Origin: Pseudomonas sp. HR96
Lineage (GTDB): Bacteria; Pseudomonadota; Gammaproteobacteria; Pseudomonadales; Pseudomonadaceae
Direction: 5' to 3'
Assembly (NCBI RefSeq): GCF_034059295.1
Contig: NZ_CP139141.1
Location: 496,001 to 560,000 of the forward strand
Length of the DNA: 64,000 bases
In this document: piece after piece, positions 1 through 7,930 of the stretch
Numbering within the stretch: the stretch's first letter is position 1
How the letters are laid out: each line of letters begins with the position of its first letter
The notes under the pieces: model-generated
Seen by the model: the letters and a program-made list of their open reading frames with translations, nothing else
Told to the model about the DNA's origin: nothing
Database searches by the model: none
Program-made: the position numbers and the translations under genes

Positions 1-289
1 CGGCATGCAGCCGGCCGCCCGATTGCAGGGGTCGCGGCAGGGCGCGGCGGTAGAAGATGGCGTTGCCTTCGCGGCGGGTCGCCACCAGGTCGGCCAGGGC
101 CAGCACCTTGAGGTGGTGGCTCATGCCGGACTGGCCGATGGCGAAAATCTGCGCCAGCTCCAGCACTCCGAACGAGTCGTTGGCCAGCGCGCGCAGCACG
201 TTCAGGCGCAGCGGATCACCGCCGGCCTTGCACAGGGCGGCGAGGTTGTCGCTGGCGTCGAAGTCGAGGGTGGGCGCTGGGATGTTCAT
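1..289 (-). CDS. ArsR/SmtB-family transcriptional regulator (partial, runs off the left edge)
   Basis: About 96 codons are present from the ATG at 289. The protein starts MNIPAPTLDFDASDNLAAL and carries a winged helix-turn-helix (RLNVLRALAND, then IGQSGMSHHLKVLALADLV, then the wing residues TRREGNAIFY). This is the ArsR fold. The cysteine metal-binding signature of metal sensors (ELCVCDL) is replaced by FGVLELAQ, so metal sensing is unlikely. In Pseudomonas such a gene commonly sits beside tkt and metK, and some ArsR proteins (SahR type) sense S-adenosylhomocysteine to control methionine-cycle genes. That assignment is inference here. It is divergent from tkt, and the long palindrome at 323-362 lies between them. 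Confidence 0.85.
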   Translation of the reverse strand, partial: MNIPAPTLDFDASDNLAALCKAGGDPLRLNVLRALANDSFGVLELAQIFAIGQSGMSHHLKVLALADLVATRREGNAIFYRRALPRPLQSGGRLHA

Positions 290-322
290 AAGGTCCGGAG
301 TCTAGAGGCCGTTCCAGCCGCT

Positions 323-362
323 CGCAAGGCCAATATCAAAAAGTTTTGATATTGGCCTTGCG
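323..362. promoter_or_regulatory. perfect 19-bp-arm palindrome, candidate ArsR-family operator
   Basis: Two perfectly complementary 19-base arms are separated by only AG; the core is ATATCAAAA-AG-TTTTGATAT. It lies in the divergent arsR/tkt intergenic region, 34 bp upstream of the arsR start and 115 bp upstream of the tkt start. A 2-base loop and no following T run make a terminator unlikely. The AT-rich dyad with ATATCAA half-sites looks like a dimeric ArsR-family operator, probably for the adjacent regulator. Assignment to that regulator is inference. Confidence 0.6.
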
Positions 363-476
363 TAATCTGTCGTTGCCCAGAGGCCCATGCCTAAGGGAAA
401 ATGCCTGCCTTTGTCGATTTCAAACCCAAGGCCGGGATTCAACCCCCAGGCCAGAGTCAGACCCAGGAGAAAAGCG

Positions 477-2474
477 ATGCCCAGCCGTCGAGAGCGTGCC
501 AATGCCATCCGTGCCCTGAGCATGGATGCCGTGCAGAAAGCCAACAGCGGCCATCCCGGCGCCCCTATGGGTATGGCGGATATCGCCGAAGTGCTGTGGC
601 GCGATTTCCTCAAGCACAACCCGAGCAACCCTTCATTCGCCAACCGTGACCGCTTCATCATGTCCAACGGTCACGGCTCGATGCTGGTCTACTCGCTGCT
701 GCACCTGACCGGCTACGACCTGTCCATCGACGACCTGAAAAACTTCCGGCAACTGCACAGCCGCACCCCGGGCCACCCGGAATACGGCTATACCCCGGGC
801 GTCGAGACCACCACCGGCCCGCTCGGCCAGGGCCTGGCCAACGCCGTCGGTTTCGCCATCGCCGAAAAAGTGCTGGCGGCGCAGTTCAACCGCGACGGTC
901 ACGACATCGTCGACCACAACACCTATGTGTTCCTCGGCGACGGCTGCATGATGGAAGGCATCTCCCATGAAGTCAGTGCACTGGCCGGCACCCTGGGTCT
1001 GGGCAAGCTGATCGCCTTCTACGACGACAACGGCATCTCCATCGACGGCCACGTCGAGGGCTGGTTCACCGACGACACCCCCAAGCGCTTCGAAGCCTAC
1101 AACTGGCAGGTCATCCGCAACGTCGACGGCCATGACGCCGACGAGATCAAGACCGCCATCGAGACCGCGCGCAAGAGCGACCGCCCGACCCTGATCTGCT
1201 GCAAGACCATCATCGGCTTCGGCTCGCCGAACAAGCAGGGCAAGGAAGAATCCCACGGCGCCGCCCTGGGTGCCGACGAGATCGCCCTGACTCGCGCCGC
1301 GCTGAAGTGGAACCACGCGCCGTTCGAAATCCCTGCCGACATCTATGCCGAGTGGGACGCCAAGGAAGCCGGCGCGGCCGTCGAAGCCGAGTGGAACCAG
1401 CGTTTCGCCGCCTACTCCGCCGAGCACCCGGCGCTGGCCAACGAGTTCATCCGGCGCATGAGCGGCGAACTGCCGGCCGACTTCTCCGAGAAGGCCGATG
1501 CCTACATCGCCGAAGTGGTGGCCAAGGGTGAAACCATCGCCAGCCGCAAGGCCAGTCAGAACACCCTGAACGCCTTCGGTCCGCTGCTGCCGGAATTCCT
1601 CGGCGGCTCGGCCGACCTCGCCGCGTCCAACCTGACCCTGTGGAAGGGCTGCAAGGGCGTCGAGGCCGCTGACGCGGCCGGCAACTACCTGTTCTACGGC
1701 GTGCGCGAGTTCGGCATGAGCGCCATCATGAACGGTATCGCCCTGCACGGCGGTTTCGTGCCCTACGGCGCGACCTTCCTGATCTTCATGGAGTACGCGC
1801 GCAACGCGGTGCGCATGTCGGCGCTGATGAAAAAGCGTGTGATCTACGTCTACACCCACGACTCCATCGGCCTGGGCGAAGACGGCCCGACTCACCAGCC
1901 GATCGAGCAGCTGGCCAGCCTGCGCTGCACGCCGAACCTGGACACCTGGCGTCCGGCCGATGCGGTCGAGTCGGCGGTGGCCTGGAAGTACGCCATCGAG
2001 CGCAACGACGGTCCGTCGGCGCTGATCTTCTCGCGCCAGAACCTGCAGCACCAACAGCGTGACGCCGCGCAACTGAGCGACATCAATCGCGGTGGCTACG
2101 TGCTCAAGGACAGCGTCGGCGAGCCGGAGCTGATCCTCATCGCCACCGGTTCGGAAGTCGGCCTGGCCGTGCAGGCCTACGAGCAGCTCACCGCCGAAGG
2201 GCGCAAGGTGCGCGTGGTGTCGATGCCTTGCACCAGCGTGTTCGATGCCCAGGACGCGAGCTACAAGCAGGCGGTGCTGCCGCTGCAGGTCGGCGCGCGG
2301 ATCGCCATCGAAGCGGCCCACGCCGATTACTGGTACAAGTACGTGGGCCTGGAAGGCCGCGTGATCGGCATGACCAGCTTCGGCGAGTCGGGCCCGGCCA
2401 ATGCGCTGTTCGAAGAGTTCGGCTTCACTCTGGAAAACCTGGTCGGCACCGCGCAGGAGCTGCTCGAAGACTGA
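477..2474 (+). CDS. tkt: Transketolase
   Basis: Thiamine-diphosphate enzyme of 665 aa that transfers two-carbon ketol units in the non-oxidative pentose phosphate pathway; cytoplasmic. The thiamine-diphosphate motif starts GDGCMMEG and ends YDDNG, the early [10 protein letters not shown] segment contains an active-site His, and the pyrimidine-binding and C-terminal domains are full length. The ATG at 477 follows CAGGAGAAAAGCG and gives the normal family length. An in-frame ATG at 387 would add 30 poorly conserved residues and is not preferred. It is followed by epd and pgk on the same strand, the usual Pseudomonas tkt-epd-pgk-fba arrangement. Confidence 0.97.
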   Translation: MPSRRERANAIRALSMDAVQKANSGHPGAPMGMADIAEVLWRDFLKHNPSNPSFANRDRFIMSNGHGSMLVYSLLHLTGYDLSIDDLKNFRQLHSRTPGHPEYGYTPGVETTTGPLGQGLANAVGFAIAEKVLAAQFNRDGHDIVDHNTYVFLGDGCMMEGISHEVSALAGTLGLGKLIAFYDDNGISIDGHVEGWFTDDTPKRFEAYNWQVIRNVDGHDADEIKTAIETARKSDRPTLICCKTIIGFGSPNKQGKEESHGAALGADEIALTRAALKWNHAPFEIPADIYAEWDAKEAGAAVEAEWNQRFAAYSAEHPALANEFIRRMSGELPADFSEKADAYIAEVVAKGETIASRKASQNTLNAFGPLLPEFLGGSADLAASNLTLWKGCKGVEAADAAGNYLFYGVREFGMSAIMNGIALHGGFVPYGATFLIFMEYARNAVRMSALMKKRVIYVYTHDSIGLGEDGPTHQPIEQLASLRCTPNLDTWRPADAVESAVAWKYAIERNDGPSALIFSRQNLQHQQRDAAQLSDINRGGYVLKDSVGEPELILIATGSEVGLAVQAYEQLTAEGRKVRVVSMPCTSVFDAQDASYKQAVLPLQVGARIAIEAAHADYWYKYVGLEGRVIGMTSFGESGPANALFEEFGFTLENLVGTAQELLED

Positions 2475-2500
2475 CAGCCGGTTTCGTCAGCGCCGCAGCC

Positions 2501-2531
2501 ACGCGCGAGGCCCCAGCAGGGCCTCGCGCGT
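2501..2531. repeat. GC-rich inverted repeat between tkt and epd
   Basis: Thirteen-base arms (ACGCGCGAGGCCC and its complement) flank a 5-base loop (CAGCA), right after the tkt stop. There is no T run, so it is more likely an mRNA-stabilising or attenuating hairpin within a tkt-epd transcript than a full terminator. Confidence 0.5.
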
Positions 2532-2568
2532 TGGCGCATCAAAGTCGTTCCATCACAGCGAGCGCCTC

Positions 2569-3630
2569 ATGCCCCAAACGCGTCCCTACAGAGTCGCCCT
2601 CAACGGCTACGGCCGAATCGGCCGCTGCGTCCTGCGCGCGCTGATCGAGCGCGGCGCGGCTGCGCAGTTCGAAGTGGTCGCCATCAACGACCTAGCCGAC
2701 CTTGCCAGCCTCGAATACCTCACTCGTTTCGACTCCACTCACGGCCGTTTTCCCGGCGACGTGCGGATCGACGGCGAGAACCTGCAAATCAACGGCAAGC
2801 GCATCACCGTGTTGCGCCAGGCTGCCCCGGAAGCCATCGACTGGGCGGCACTGGATATCGACCTGGTGCTCGAATGCTCCGGCGCCTGGCACACCCGCGC
2901 CGACGGCCAGCGCTTTCTCGATGCCGGCGCACCGGCCATGCTGTTCTCGCAGCCCATGGCCAGCGAGGCGGACGTCGATGCCACCGTGGTCTATGGCGTC
3001 AACCACGACTGCCTGAGCGGCCATGAGCGGCTGGTGTCCAACGCCTCCTGCACCACCAACTGCGGCGTGCCGCTGTTGCAGGTGCTCGATCGTACAGTGG
3101 GCATCGAGTTCGTCTCCATCACCACCATCCACTCGGCCATGAACGACCAGCCGGTGATCGACGCCTACCACGCCGAAGACCTGCGCCGTACCCGCTCGGC
3201 CTTCCAGTCGGTGATCCCGGTGGCCACCGGGCTGGCCCGTGGCATCGAGCGCCTGCTGCCGGAACTTGCCGGGCGAATTCAAGCCAAAGCAGTGCGCGTG
3301 CCGACCGTCAACGTGTCATGCCTGGACATTACCCTGCAAAGTTGCACCGACACCGATGCTGCCGAGATCAACCATATCCTGCGCAGCGCCGCGCTGGACG
3401 GGCCCTTGCAGGGGCTGCTGGCCTACACCGAACTGCCGCACGCCAGCTGTGATTTCAATCATGATCCCCATTCGGCCATCGTCGACGCCAGCCAGACCCG
3501 GGTGTCCGGCCCGCGGCTGGTGAACCTGCTCGCCTGGTTCGACAACGAATGGGGCTTTGCCAATCGCATGCTCGACGTCGCGGGGCATTTCCTCGATGTC
3601 AGGCACACCCAATCCAATACAGGCAAATAA
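2569..3630 (+). CDS. epd: Erythrose-4-phosphate dehydrogenase
   Basis: GAPDH-fold NAD enzyme of 353 aa that oxidises erythrose 4-phosphate to 4-phosphoerythronate, the first step towards the pyridoxal phosphate precursor. The Rossmann motif NGYGRIGR is at residues 12-19, the catalytic segment NASCTTNC has Cys161 and Cys165, and the C-terminal segment WFDNEWGF is intact. The ATG at 2569 begins [16 protein letters not shown], matching family N-termini. It lies between tkt and pgk, the classic epd context. A gap homologue with glycolytic activity is the alternative, but the sequence and location favour epd. Confidence 0.93.
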   Translation: MPQTRPYRVALNGYGRIGRCVLRALIERGAAAQFEVVAINDLADLASLEYLTRFDSTHGRFPGDVRIDGENLQINGKRITVLRQAAPEAIDWAALDIDLVLECSGAWHTRADGQRFLDAGAPAMLFSQPMASEADVDATVVYGVNHDCLSGHERLVSNASCTTNCGVPLLQVLDRTVGIEFVSITTIHSAMNDQPVIDAYHAEDLRRTRSAFQSVIPVATGLARGIERLLPELAGRIQAKAVRVPTVNVSCLDITLQSCTDTDAAEINHILRSAALDGPLQGLLAYTELPHASCDFNHDPHSAIVDASQTRVSGPRLVNLLAWFDNEWGFANRMLDVAGHFLDVRHTQSNTGK

Positions 3631-3643
3631 GGACCAAGACAAA

Positions 3644-4807
3644 ATGACCGTGTTGAAGATGAGCGACCTCGATCTGCAAGGCAAACGCGTACTGATTCGC
3701 GAAGACCTCAACGTGCCGATCAAGGATGGGGCGGTCGCCAGCGACGCGCGTATCCTGGCCTCCCTGCCGACCATCAAGTTGGCACTGCAAAAGGGCGCTT
3801 CGGTGATGGTGTGCTCGCATCTGGGCCGCCCTGTCGAGGGTGAGTACAGCGCCGAGAACAGCCTGCTGCCGGTTTCCGAGTATCTGAGCAAGGCCCTGGG
3901 CCGCGATGTGCCACTGGTCCAGGACTACATCGACGGCTTCGACATCCAGCCTGGCGAAGTGGTGTTGTTCGAAAACGTGCGCTTCAACACGGGCGAGAAA
4001 AAGAACAGCGACGAGCTGGCGCGCAAGTACGCCGCGCTGTGCGACGTGTTCGTGATGGACGCTTTCGGCACCGCGCACCGCGCCGAGGGTTCGACCCACG
4101 GCGTGGCCAAGTTTGCCAAGGTCGCGGCGGCTGGCCCGCTGTTGGCTGCCGAACTCGATGCGCTGGGCAAGGCGCTGGGCGCCCCGGCCAAGCCGATGGC
4201 GGCGATCGTCGCCGGCTCCAAGGTGTCGACCAAGCTCGACGTGCTCAACAGCCTGAGCCAGATCTGCGATCTGCTGATCGTCGGCGGCGGCATCGCCAAC
4301 ACCTTCCTCGCGGCTGCCGGGCACAAGGTCGGCAAATCGCTGTACGAGCCGGATCTGCTCGACACCGCCAAGGCCATCGCCGCCAAGGTCAATGTGCCGC
4401 TGCCGGTGGACGTGGTCTGCGCCAAGCAGTTCGCCGAAAGCGCCGAGGCCACGGTCAAGGACATCAGGGACGTGGCGGACGATGACATGATTCTGGATAT
4501 CGGCCCGCAAACGGCGGCCAACTTCGCCGAGCTGCTGAAAAGCTCGAAAACCATCCTGTGGAATGGCCCGGTCGGCGTGTTTGAGTTCGACCAGTTCGGC
4601 AACGGCACCAAGGTGCTGGCGCAGGCCATCGCCGACAGCTCGGCGTTCTCCATCGCAGGCGGCGGCGACACCCTGGCGGCCATCGACAAGTACGACGTGG
4701 CCGAGAAAATCTCCTACATCTCCACCGGTGGCGGCGCCTTCCTCGAGTTCGTCGAAGGCAAGGTCCTGCCTGCCGTGCAGATTCTCGAGGAGCGGGCCAA
4801 GGCCTGA
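3644..4807 (+). CDS. pgk: Phosphoglycerate kinase
   Basis: Glycolytic/gluconeogenic kinase of 387 aa that interconverts 1,3-bisphosphoglycerate and 3-phosphoglycerate with ADP/ATP. The N-terminal segment [11 protein letters not shown], the substrate-binding SHLGRP region, the nucleotide-binding GGGIANTF segment and the C-terminal GGGDT motif are all visible. The ATG at 3644 follows AAGGACCAAGACAAA, only 13 bases after the epd stop, so the two are probably co-transcribed. Confidence 0.98.
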   Translation: MTVLKMSDLDLQGKRVLIREDLNVPIKDGAVASDARILASLPTIKLALQKGASVMVCSHLGRPVEGEYSAENSLLPVSEYLSKALGRDVPLVQDYIDGFDIQPGEVVLFENVRFNTGEKKNSDELARKYAALCDVFVMDAFGTAHRAEGSTHGVAKFAKVAAAGPLLAAELDALGKALGAPAKPMAAIVAGSKVSTKLDVLNSLSQICDLLIVGGGIANTFLAAAGHKVGKSLYEPDLLDTAKAIAAKVNVPLPVDVVCAKQFAESAEATVKDIRDVADDDMILDIGPQTAANFAELLKSSKTILWNGPVGVFEFDQFGNGTKVLAQAIADSSAFSIAGGGDTLAAIDKYDVAEKISYISTGGGAFLEFVEGKVLPAVQILEERAKA

Positions 4808-4812
4808 ACCCT

Positions 4813-5043
4813 ATGACTGCAGTTGTGCGTTATGCCGGCGCCGCGCTGCTGGCCGCCCTGTTGGCGGCCTGCGCGAGCAAGCCACCGCTCAAGCCGCCGC
4901 CGACCCAGGCGGCCCGGCCTGCGGCCGGCTGCGAGCAATCGGACTGGCAGGCGCAGACCGCCCCGGTGATCAACAAACGCCTGGGCCCGGATGTGCTGGA
5001 ACAGTACGACGGCAAGGACTCGGACTCCAGCGGCTGCCATTGA
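4813..5043 (+). CDS. Small predicted lipoprotein
   Basis: A 76-aa protein with a short hydrophobic signal and lipobox (LLAAC, Cys about residue 20), then a proline/lysine-rich segment and a conserved-looking C-terminal part (VINKRLGPDVLEQYDG). The features indicate lipid-modified export; function is unknown. It begins 5 bases after the pgk stop and is probably in the same transcript. It is the first of three lipoprotein genes between pgk and fba. Confidence 0.75.
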   Translation: MTAVVRYAGAALLAALLAACASKPPLKPPPTQAARPAAGCEQSDWQAQTAPVINKRLGPDVLEQYDGKDSDSSGCH

Positions 5044-5129
5044 CGGCCTGGCAGGCAACCAACCAGCCGCCGCGGCGGTCTTTATAGTGTGAACAATTAT
5101 TGCAATGGATTGATGCGAGGATTCCCACC

Positions 5130-5336
5130 ATGAAGATCGTCTGTGTTGCAGTGTTGGCAGCCGCCATGCTCAGTGGCTGTTCGATGTTCGGCGGCTCCGA
5201 CAGCGCCTGTGAAGTGTTCAGCCCGGCGGCGGTAGCGTTGCCGACCACGCAAAATGAACAGCAAGTGAGTACCAGTGCGACCGGTGACCCCACCAACAGT
5301 CACAACGTTCAGCAGAATTGCGGGTCCAAGGGCTGA
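5130..5336 (+). CDS. Very small predicted lipoprotein
   Basis: A 68-aa protein, MKIVCVAVLAAAMLSGC followed by a polar tail with SACEVFSP and a terminal NCGSKG. The lipobox LSGC has its Cys at residue 17. Two further Cys in the mature part could pair. The start at 5130 places the signal peptide at the N-terminus, where an upstream ATG at 5100 would spoil it. No function is recognised. Confidence 0.68.
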   Translation: MKIVCVAVLAAAMLSGCSMFGGSDSACEVFSPAAVALPTTQNEQQVSTSATGDPTNSHNVQQNCGSKG

Positions 5337-5386
5337 TTCGGGCTTGCTGCATCTGGCGGCGACATCTGGATAGATAGGGAAAGTGC

Positions 5387-5746
5387 ATGAAACGCTGGAT
5401 GCCGTTGTTGGCTGCAGGAGTCTTGTCGAGTGGTTGTGTCGGCATTGGTTTCAACATTGGTGGCAATAGTCAGGCGCCTGCAGACACGCCATGGACGCAC
5501 TGGGTCTGCGACACCCAGGCCAGTGTGCTGTGGCGCTTCACCGATGCGGCGAAAAGCCGCGTCGACGTTCGCCTCGAGCCCAAGGAGCAGGTTTATCATC
5601 TGAAAGCCGAGCCGGGAGCCGACGGCCAGTTGTACAGTGACGGCGTGTTGGCCCTGCATGTGCAGGGCAATGATGGCCAGCCCGGCGGGCTGGTGTACTG
5701 GGTGGCCACCAACGATCTGATAGGCCGGGGCTGCAAGGCCCCGTGA
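5387..5746 (+). CDS. Predicted lipoprotein of unknown function
   Basis: A 119-aa protein with signal peptide and lipobox (LSSGC, Cys about residue 17). A glycine-rich linker (VGIGFNIGGNS) leads into a compact domain with WVCDTQASVLWRF, a pattern like MliC-type lysozyme-inhibitor or other small periplasmic beta domains, followed by a C-terminal Cys. The resemblance is weak and function is not assigned. A GGGAAAG element precedes the start. It is the last lipoprotein gene before fba. Confidence 0.72.
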   Translation: MKRWMPLLAAGVLSSGCVGIGFNIGGNSQAPADTPWTHWVCDTQASVLWRFTDAAKSRVDVRLEPKEQVYHLKAEPGADGQLYSDGVLALHVQGNDGQPGGLVYWVATNDLIGRGCKAP

Positions 5747-5847
5747 ACAGGCAGGGTTCGGCAGGCGCCGGATCAACCACTTGAAAGCCGGTCGCCACTT
5801 CGGCAGGCTGGCATAATAATTACCCTCGAGCGGGAGAGAGACACCTC

Positions 5848-6912
5848 ATGGCATTGATTAGCATGCGCCAGATGCTGGACCACGCAGCCGAATTCGGCTA
5901 CGGCGTACCGGCCTTCAACGTCAACAACCTGGAGCAGATGCGCGCCATCATGGAAGCGGCCGACAAGACCGACTCGCCCGTGATCGTGCAGGCCTCCGCC
6001 GGTGCCCGCAAATACGCCGGTGCGCCGTTCCTGCGCCACCTGATCCTCGCCGCCATCGAAGAATTCCCGCACATCCCGGTGTGCATGCACCAGGACCACG
6101 GCACCAGCCCGGACATCTGCCAGCGCTCGATCCAGCTGGGCTTCAGCTCGGTGATGATGGACGGCTCGCTGGGCGTCGACGGCAAGACCCCGACCGACTA
6201 CGACTACAACGTGCGCGTCACCCAACAGACCGTGGCCATGGCCCACGCCTGCGGCGTGTCAGTGGAAGGCGAACTGGGCTGCCTGGGCTCGCTGGAAACC
6301 GGCCAGGCCGGTGAAGAAGACGGCGTGGGCGCTGAAGGCACCCTGGACCACAGCCAGATGCTGACCGACCCGGAAGAGGCTGCCGAATTCGTCAAGGCCA
6401 CCCAGGTCGACGCCCTGGCCATCGCCATTGGCACCAGCCACGGCGCCTACAAGTTCACCAAGCCACCGACCGGCGACATCCTCGCCATCGACCGCATCAA
6501 GGCGATTCACGCGCGCATTCCCAACACCCACCTGGTGATGCACGGTTCGTCCTCGGTGCCCCAGGACTGGCTGGCGATCATCAACGAATACGGCGGTCAG
6601 ATCAAAGAAACCTACGGCGTGCCGGTCGAAGAGATCGTCGAAGGCATCAAGCACGGCGTGCGCAAGGTCAACATCGACACCGACCTGCGCCTGGCCTCCA
6701 CCGGTGCCATCCGTCGTTTCATGGCCCAGCATCCGAGCGAGTTCGACCCGCGCAAATACTTCGCGGAAACCGTGAAGGCCATGCGCGACGTGTGCATCGC
6801 CCGTTACGAAGCCTTCGGCACCGCCGGCAATGCCTCGAAGATCAAGCCGATCTCCCTGGAAGGCATGTTCCAGCGCTACGCCAAGGGTGAGTTGGCCGCC
6901 AAGGTCAACTGA
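5848..6912 (+). CDS. fba: Fructose-bisphosphate aldolase, class II
   Basis: Zinc-dependent aldolase of 354 aa that splits or forms fructose 1,6-bisphosphate; cytoplasmic. The catalytic/zinc segment HQDHG includes Asp83 and His84. The second metal/phosphate segment [10 protein letters not shown] and the phosphate-binding KVNIDTDLR are present. The length fits the Calvin-cycle-type class II subgroup used by pseudomonads. The start follows a GGGAGAGAG Shine-Dalgarno. It has its own upstream region and is closed by a strong terminator. Confidence 0.97.
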   Translation: MALISMRQMLDHAAEFGYGVPAFNVNNLEQMRAIMEAADKTDSPVIVQASAGARKYAGAPFLRHLILAAIEEFPHIPVCMHQDHGTSPDICQRSIQLGFSSVMMDGSLGVDGKTPTDYDYNVRVTQQTVAMAHACGVSVEGELGCLGSLETGQAGEEDGVGAEGTLDHSQMLTDPEEAAEFVKATQVDALAIAIGTSHGAYKFTKPPTGDILAIDRIKAIHARIPNTHLVMHGSSSVPQDWLAIINEYGGQIKETYGVPVEEIVEGIKHGVRKVNIDTDLRLASTGAIRRFMAQHPSEFDPRKYFAETVKAMRDVCIARYEAFGTAGNASKIKPISLEGMFQRYAKGELAAKVN

Positions 6913-6927
6913 TACCCGCTGCGTCGC

Positions 6928-6954
6928 AAAAAACCCGCCTAGGCGGGTTTTTTT
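6928..6954 (+). terminator. Rho-independent terminator after fba
   Basis: A perfect AAACCCGCCT/AGGCGGGTTT dyad is followed by a T run, and preceded by an A run, so it can act on both strands. It lies 16 bases after the fba stop and just before the 3' end of the convergent alginate-lyase gene, so it probably serves both. Confidence 0.93.
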
Positions 6955-6974
6955 ATTGCGTAGGAACGAACTCG

Positions 6975-7643
6975 CTATTTGGTATGGGTCACCGCCAGCG
7001 AATAGAACGTCACCATCCCGCCCTCGGTGGCGTAGCCGGTGTTGTCGGAGATGTACGCCCCGGCCTTGTAGTAGAACTGGCTGCTGGCCCACTTGCTGTC
7101 CAGGCGGGTGGTGTAGATCTTGTCGGCGACGTTGATCGCCAGCTCGCCGGCCTTGGTCAGATGCAGCGAATAGGCAAAGCGGGTGTTGAGCTTGACCCCG
7201 GTGGCGAGGGTGATAACGGTGCCGTCGGCGTCGCTGGGCAGCTGGCGCAGCTTGGCGACGATGTTGCCGTCAGCGGTCTTGTCCTTGTACTGGTACTCCA
7301 GCTTGAGCAGTGGTGCGCTGCCTTGGAACACGTGGATCTGACCGATCACCACCTTGCCCACCGAAGGCACCTGATTGACCATCAGGGTGGCTTTCATCAG
7401 GTTGTCCGCAGCGCTGTACTGCCAATTGCGCAGGGAGCCATCGGCGTTGGTTTCGCGCAGCTCGCTGCGCGGGTAGTCCGAGCCGGTGCTGGTGCTGCCG
7501 GTCACCGGCACCCAGAAGAACAGCGTGCCGGTGTCGGAATGGAAAAAGCTGTCCTTGAAGCCCTTCACCAGGGTCGGCGTGGCAATGGTCAGGGCGGGGG
7601 CGCCCTGGGGAATGGTCAGGTTCCAGGTAGAGAGGTCGATCAT
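6975..7643 (-). CDS. Polysaccharide lyase family 7 alginate lyase
   Basis: A 222-aa single-domain PL7 enzyme cleaving beta-1,4 bonds in alginate by beta-elimination. The three family signatures are present: RSELR at residues 59-63, QIH at 102-104 (QIH types usually act on G-containing alginate, QVH types on polyM), and YYKAGAY near residue 190. The ATG at 7643 follows GGAAGACACC. An upstream in-frame extension has no signal peptide and no Shine-Dalgarno. No signal peptide is visible at either start, so the protein is probably cytoplasmic and may act on oligomers, or be exported in an unrecognised way. No algD-type genes are nearby. Confidence 0.9.
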   Translation of the reverse strand: MIDLSTWNLTIPQGAPALTIATPTLVKGFKDSFFHSDTGTLFFWVPVTGSTSTGSDYPRSELRETNADGSLRNWQYSAADNLMKATLMVNQVPSVGKVVIGQIHVFQGSAPLLKLEYQYKDKTADGNIVAKLRQLPSDADGTVITLATGVKLNTRFAYSLHLTKAGELAINVADKIYTTRLDSKWASSQFYYKAGAYISDNTGYATEGGMVTFYSLAVTHTK

Positions 7644-7930
7644 GGTGTCTTCCGCGTCAAAAGGGGGCAGAGGGCAGGCAATGCACTGCGAATGACTTTT
7701 TATCGGCCTGGGGCGGCAAGGTTGAATGACAAGCGACAAGTGGCTGACGCCAAGGCCATGGCGGCTGTATATAATTTTTCCACACACATCGACCACTAGT
7801 CGCCTGCTGCCATAATGAGGGCAGGAACGGGCAATGGATCTCTATTGCTTAGATGGATCCACGGCTAGAGTGGATCAGTCAGTGCCCATCTTGTTGGGTG
7901 GGCTTAGCCGTCTGAACTCAGGGAAGTAGC
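7644..7930. promoter_or_regulatory. Divergent intergenic region with a TATAAT box
   Basis: This 287-bp stretch separates the alginate lyase (minus) from the diguanylate cyclase/phosphodiesterase (plus). A TATATAAT sequence (TATAAT at 7770-7775) is a plausible -10 element, but no well-spaced TTGACA-like -35 is visible for it. An imperfect GATGGATCC/GTGGATC repeat lies at about 7850-7877. Nothing else is recognised. Confidence 0.35.

Noticed and set aside
323..362. Rho-independent terminator
   Set aside because: The dyad has a 2-base loop, an AT-rich centre and no T tract, and it sits between divergent genes.
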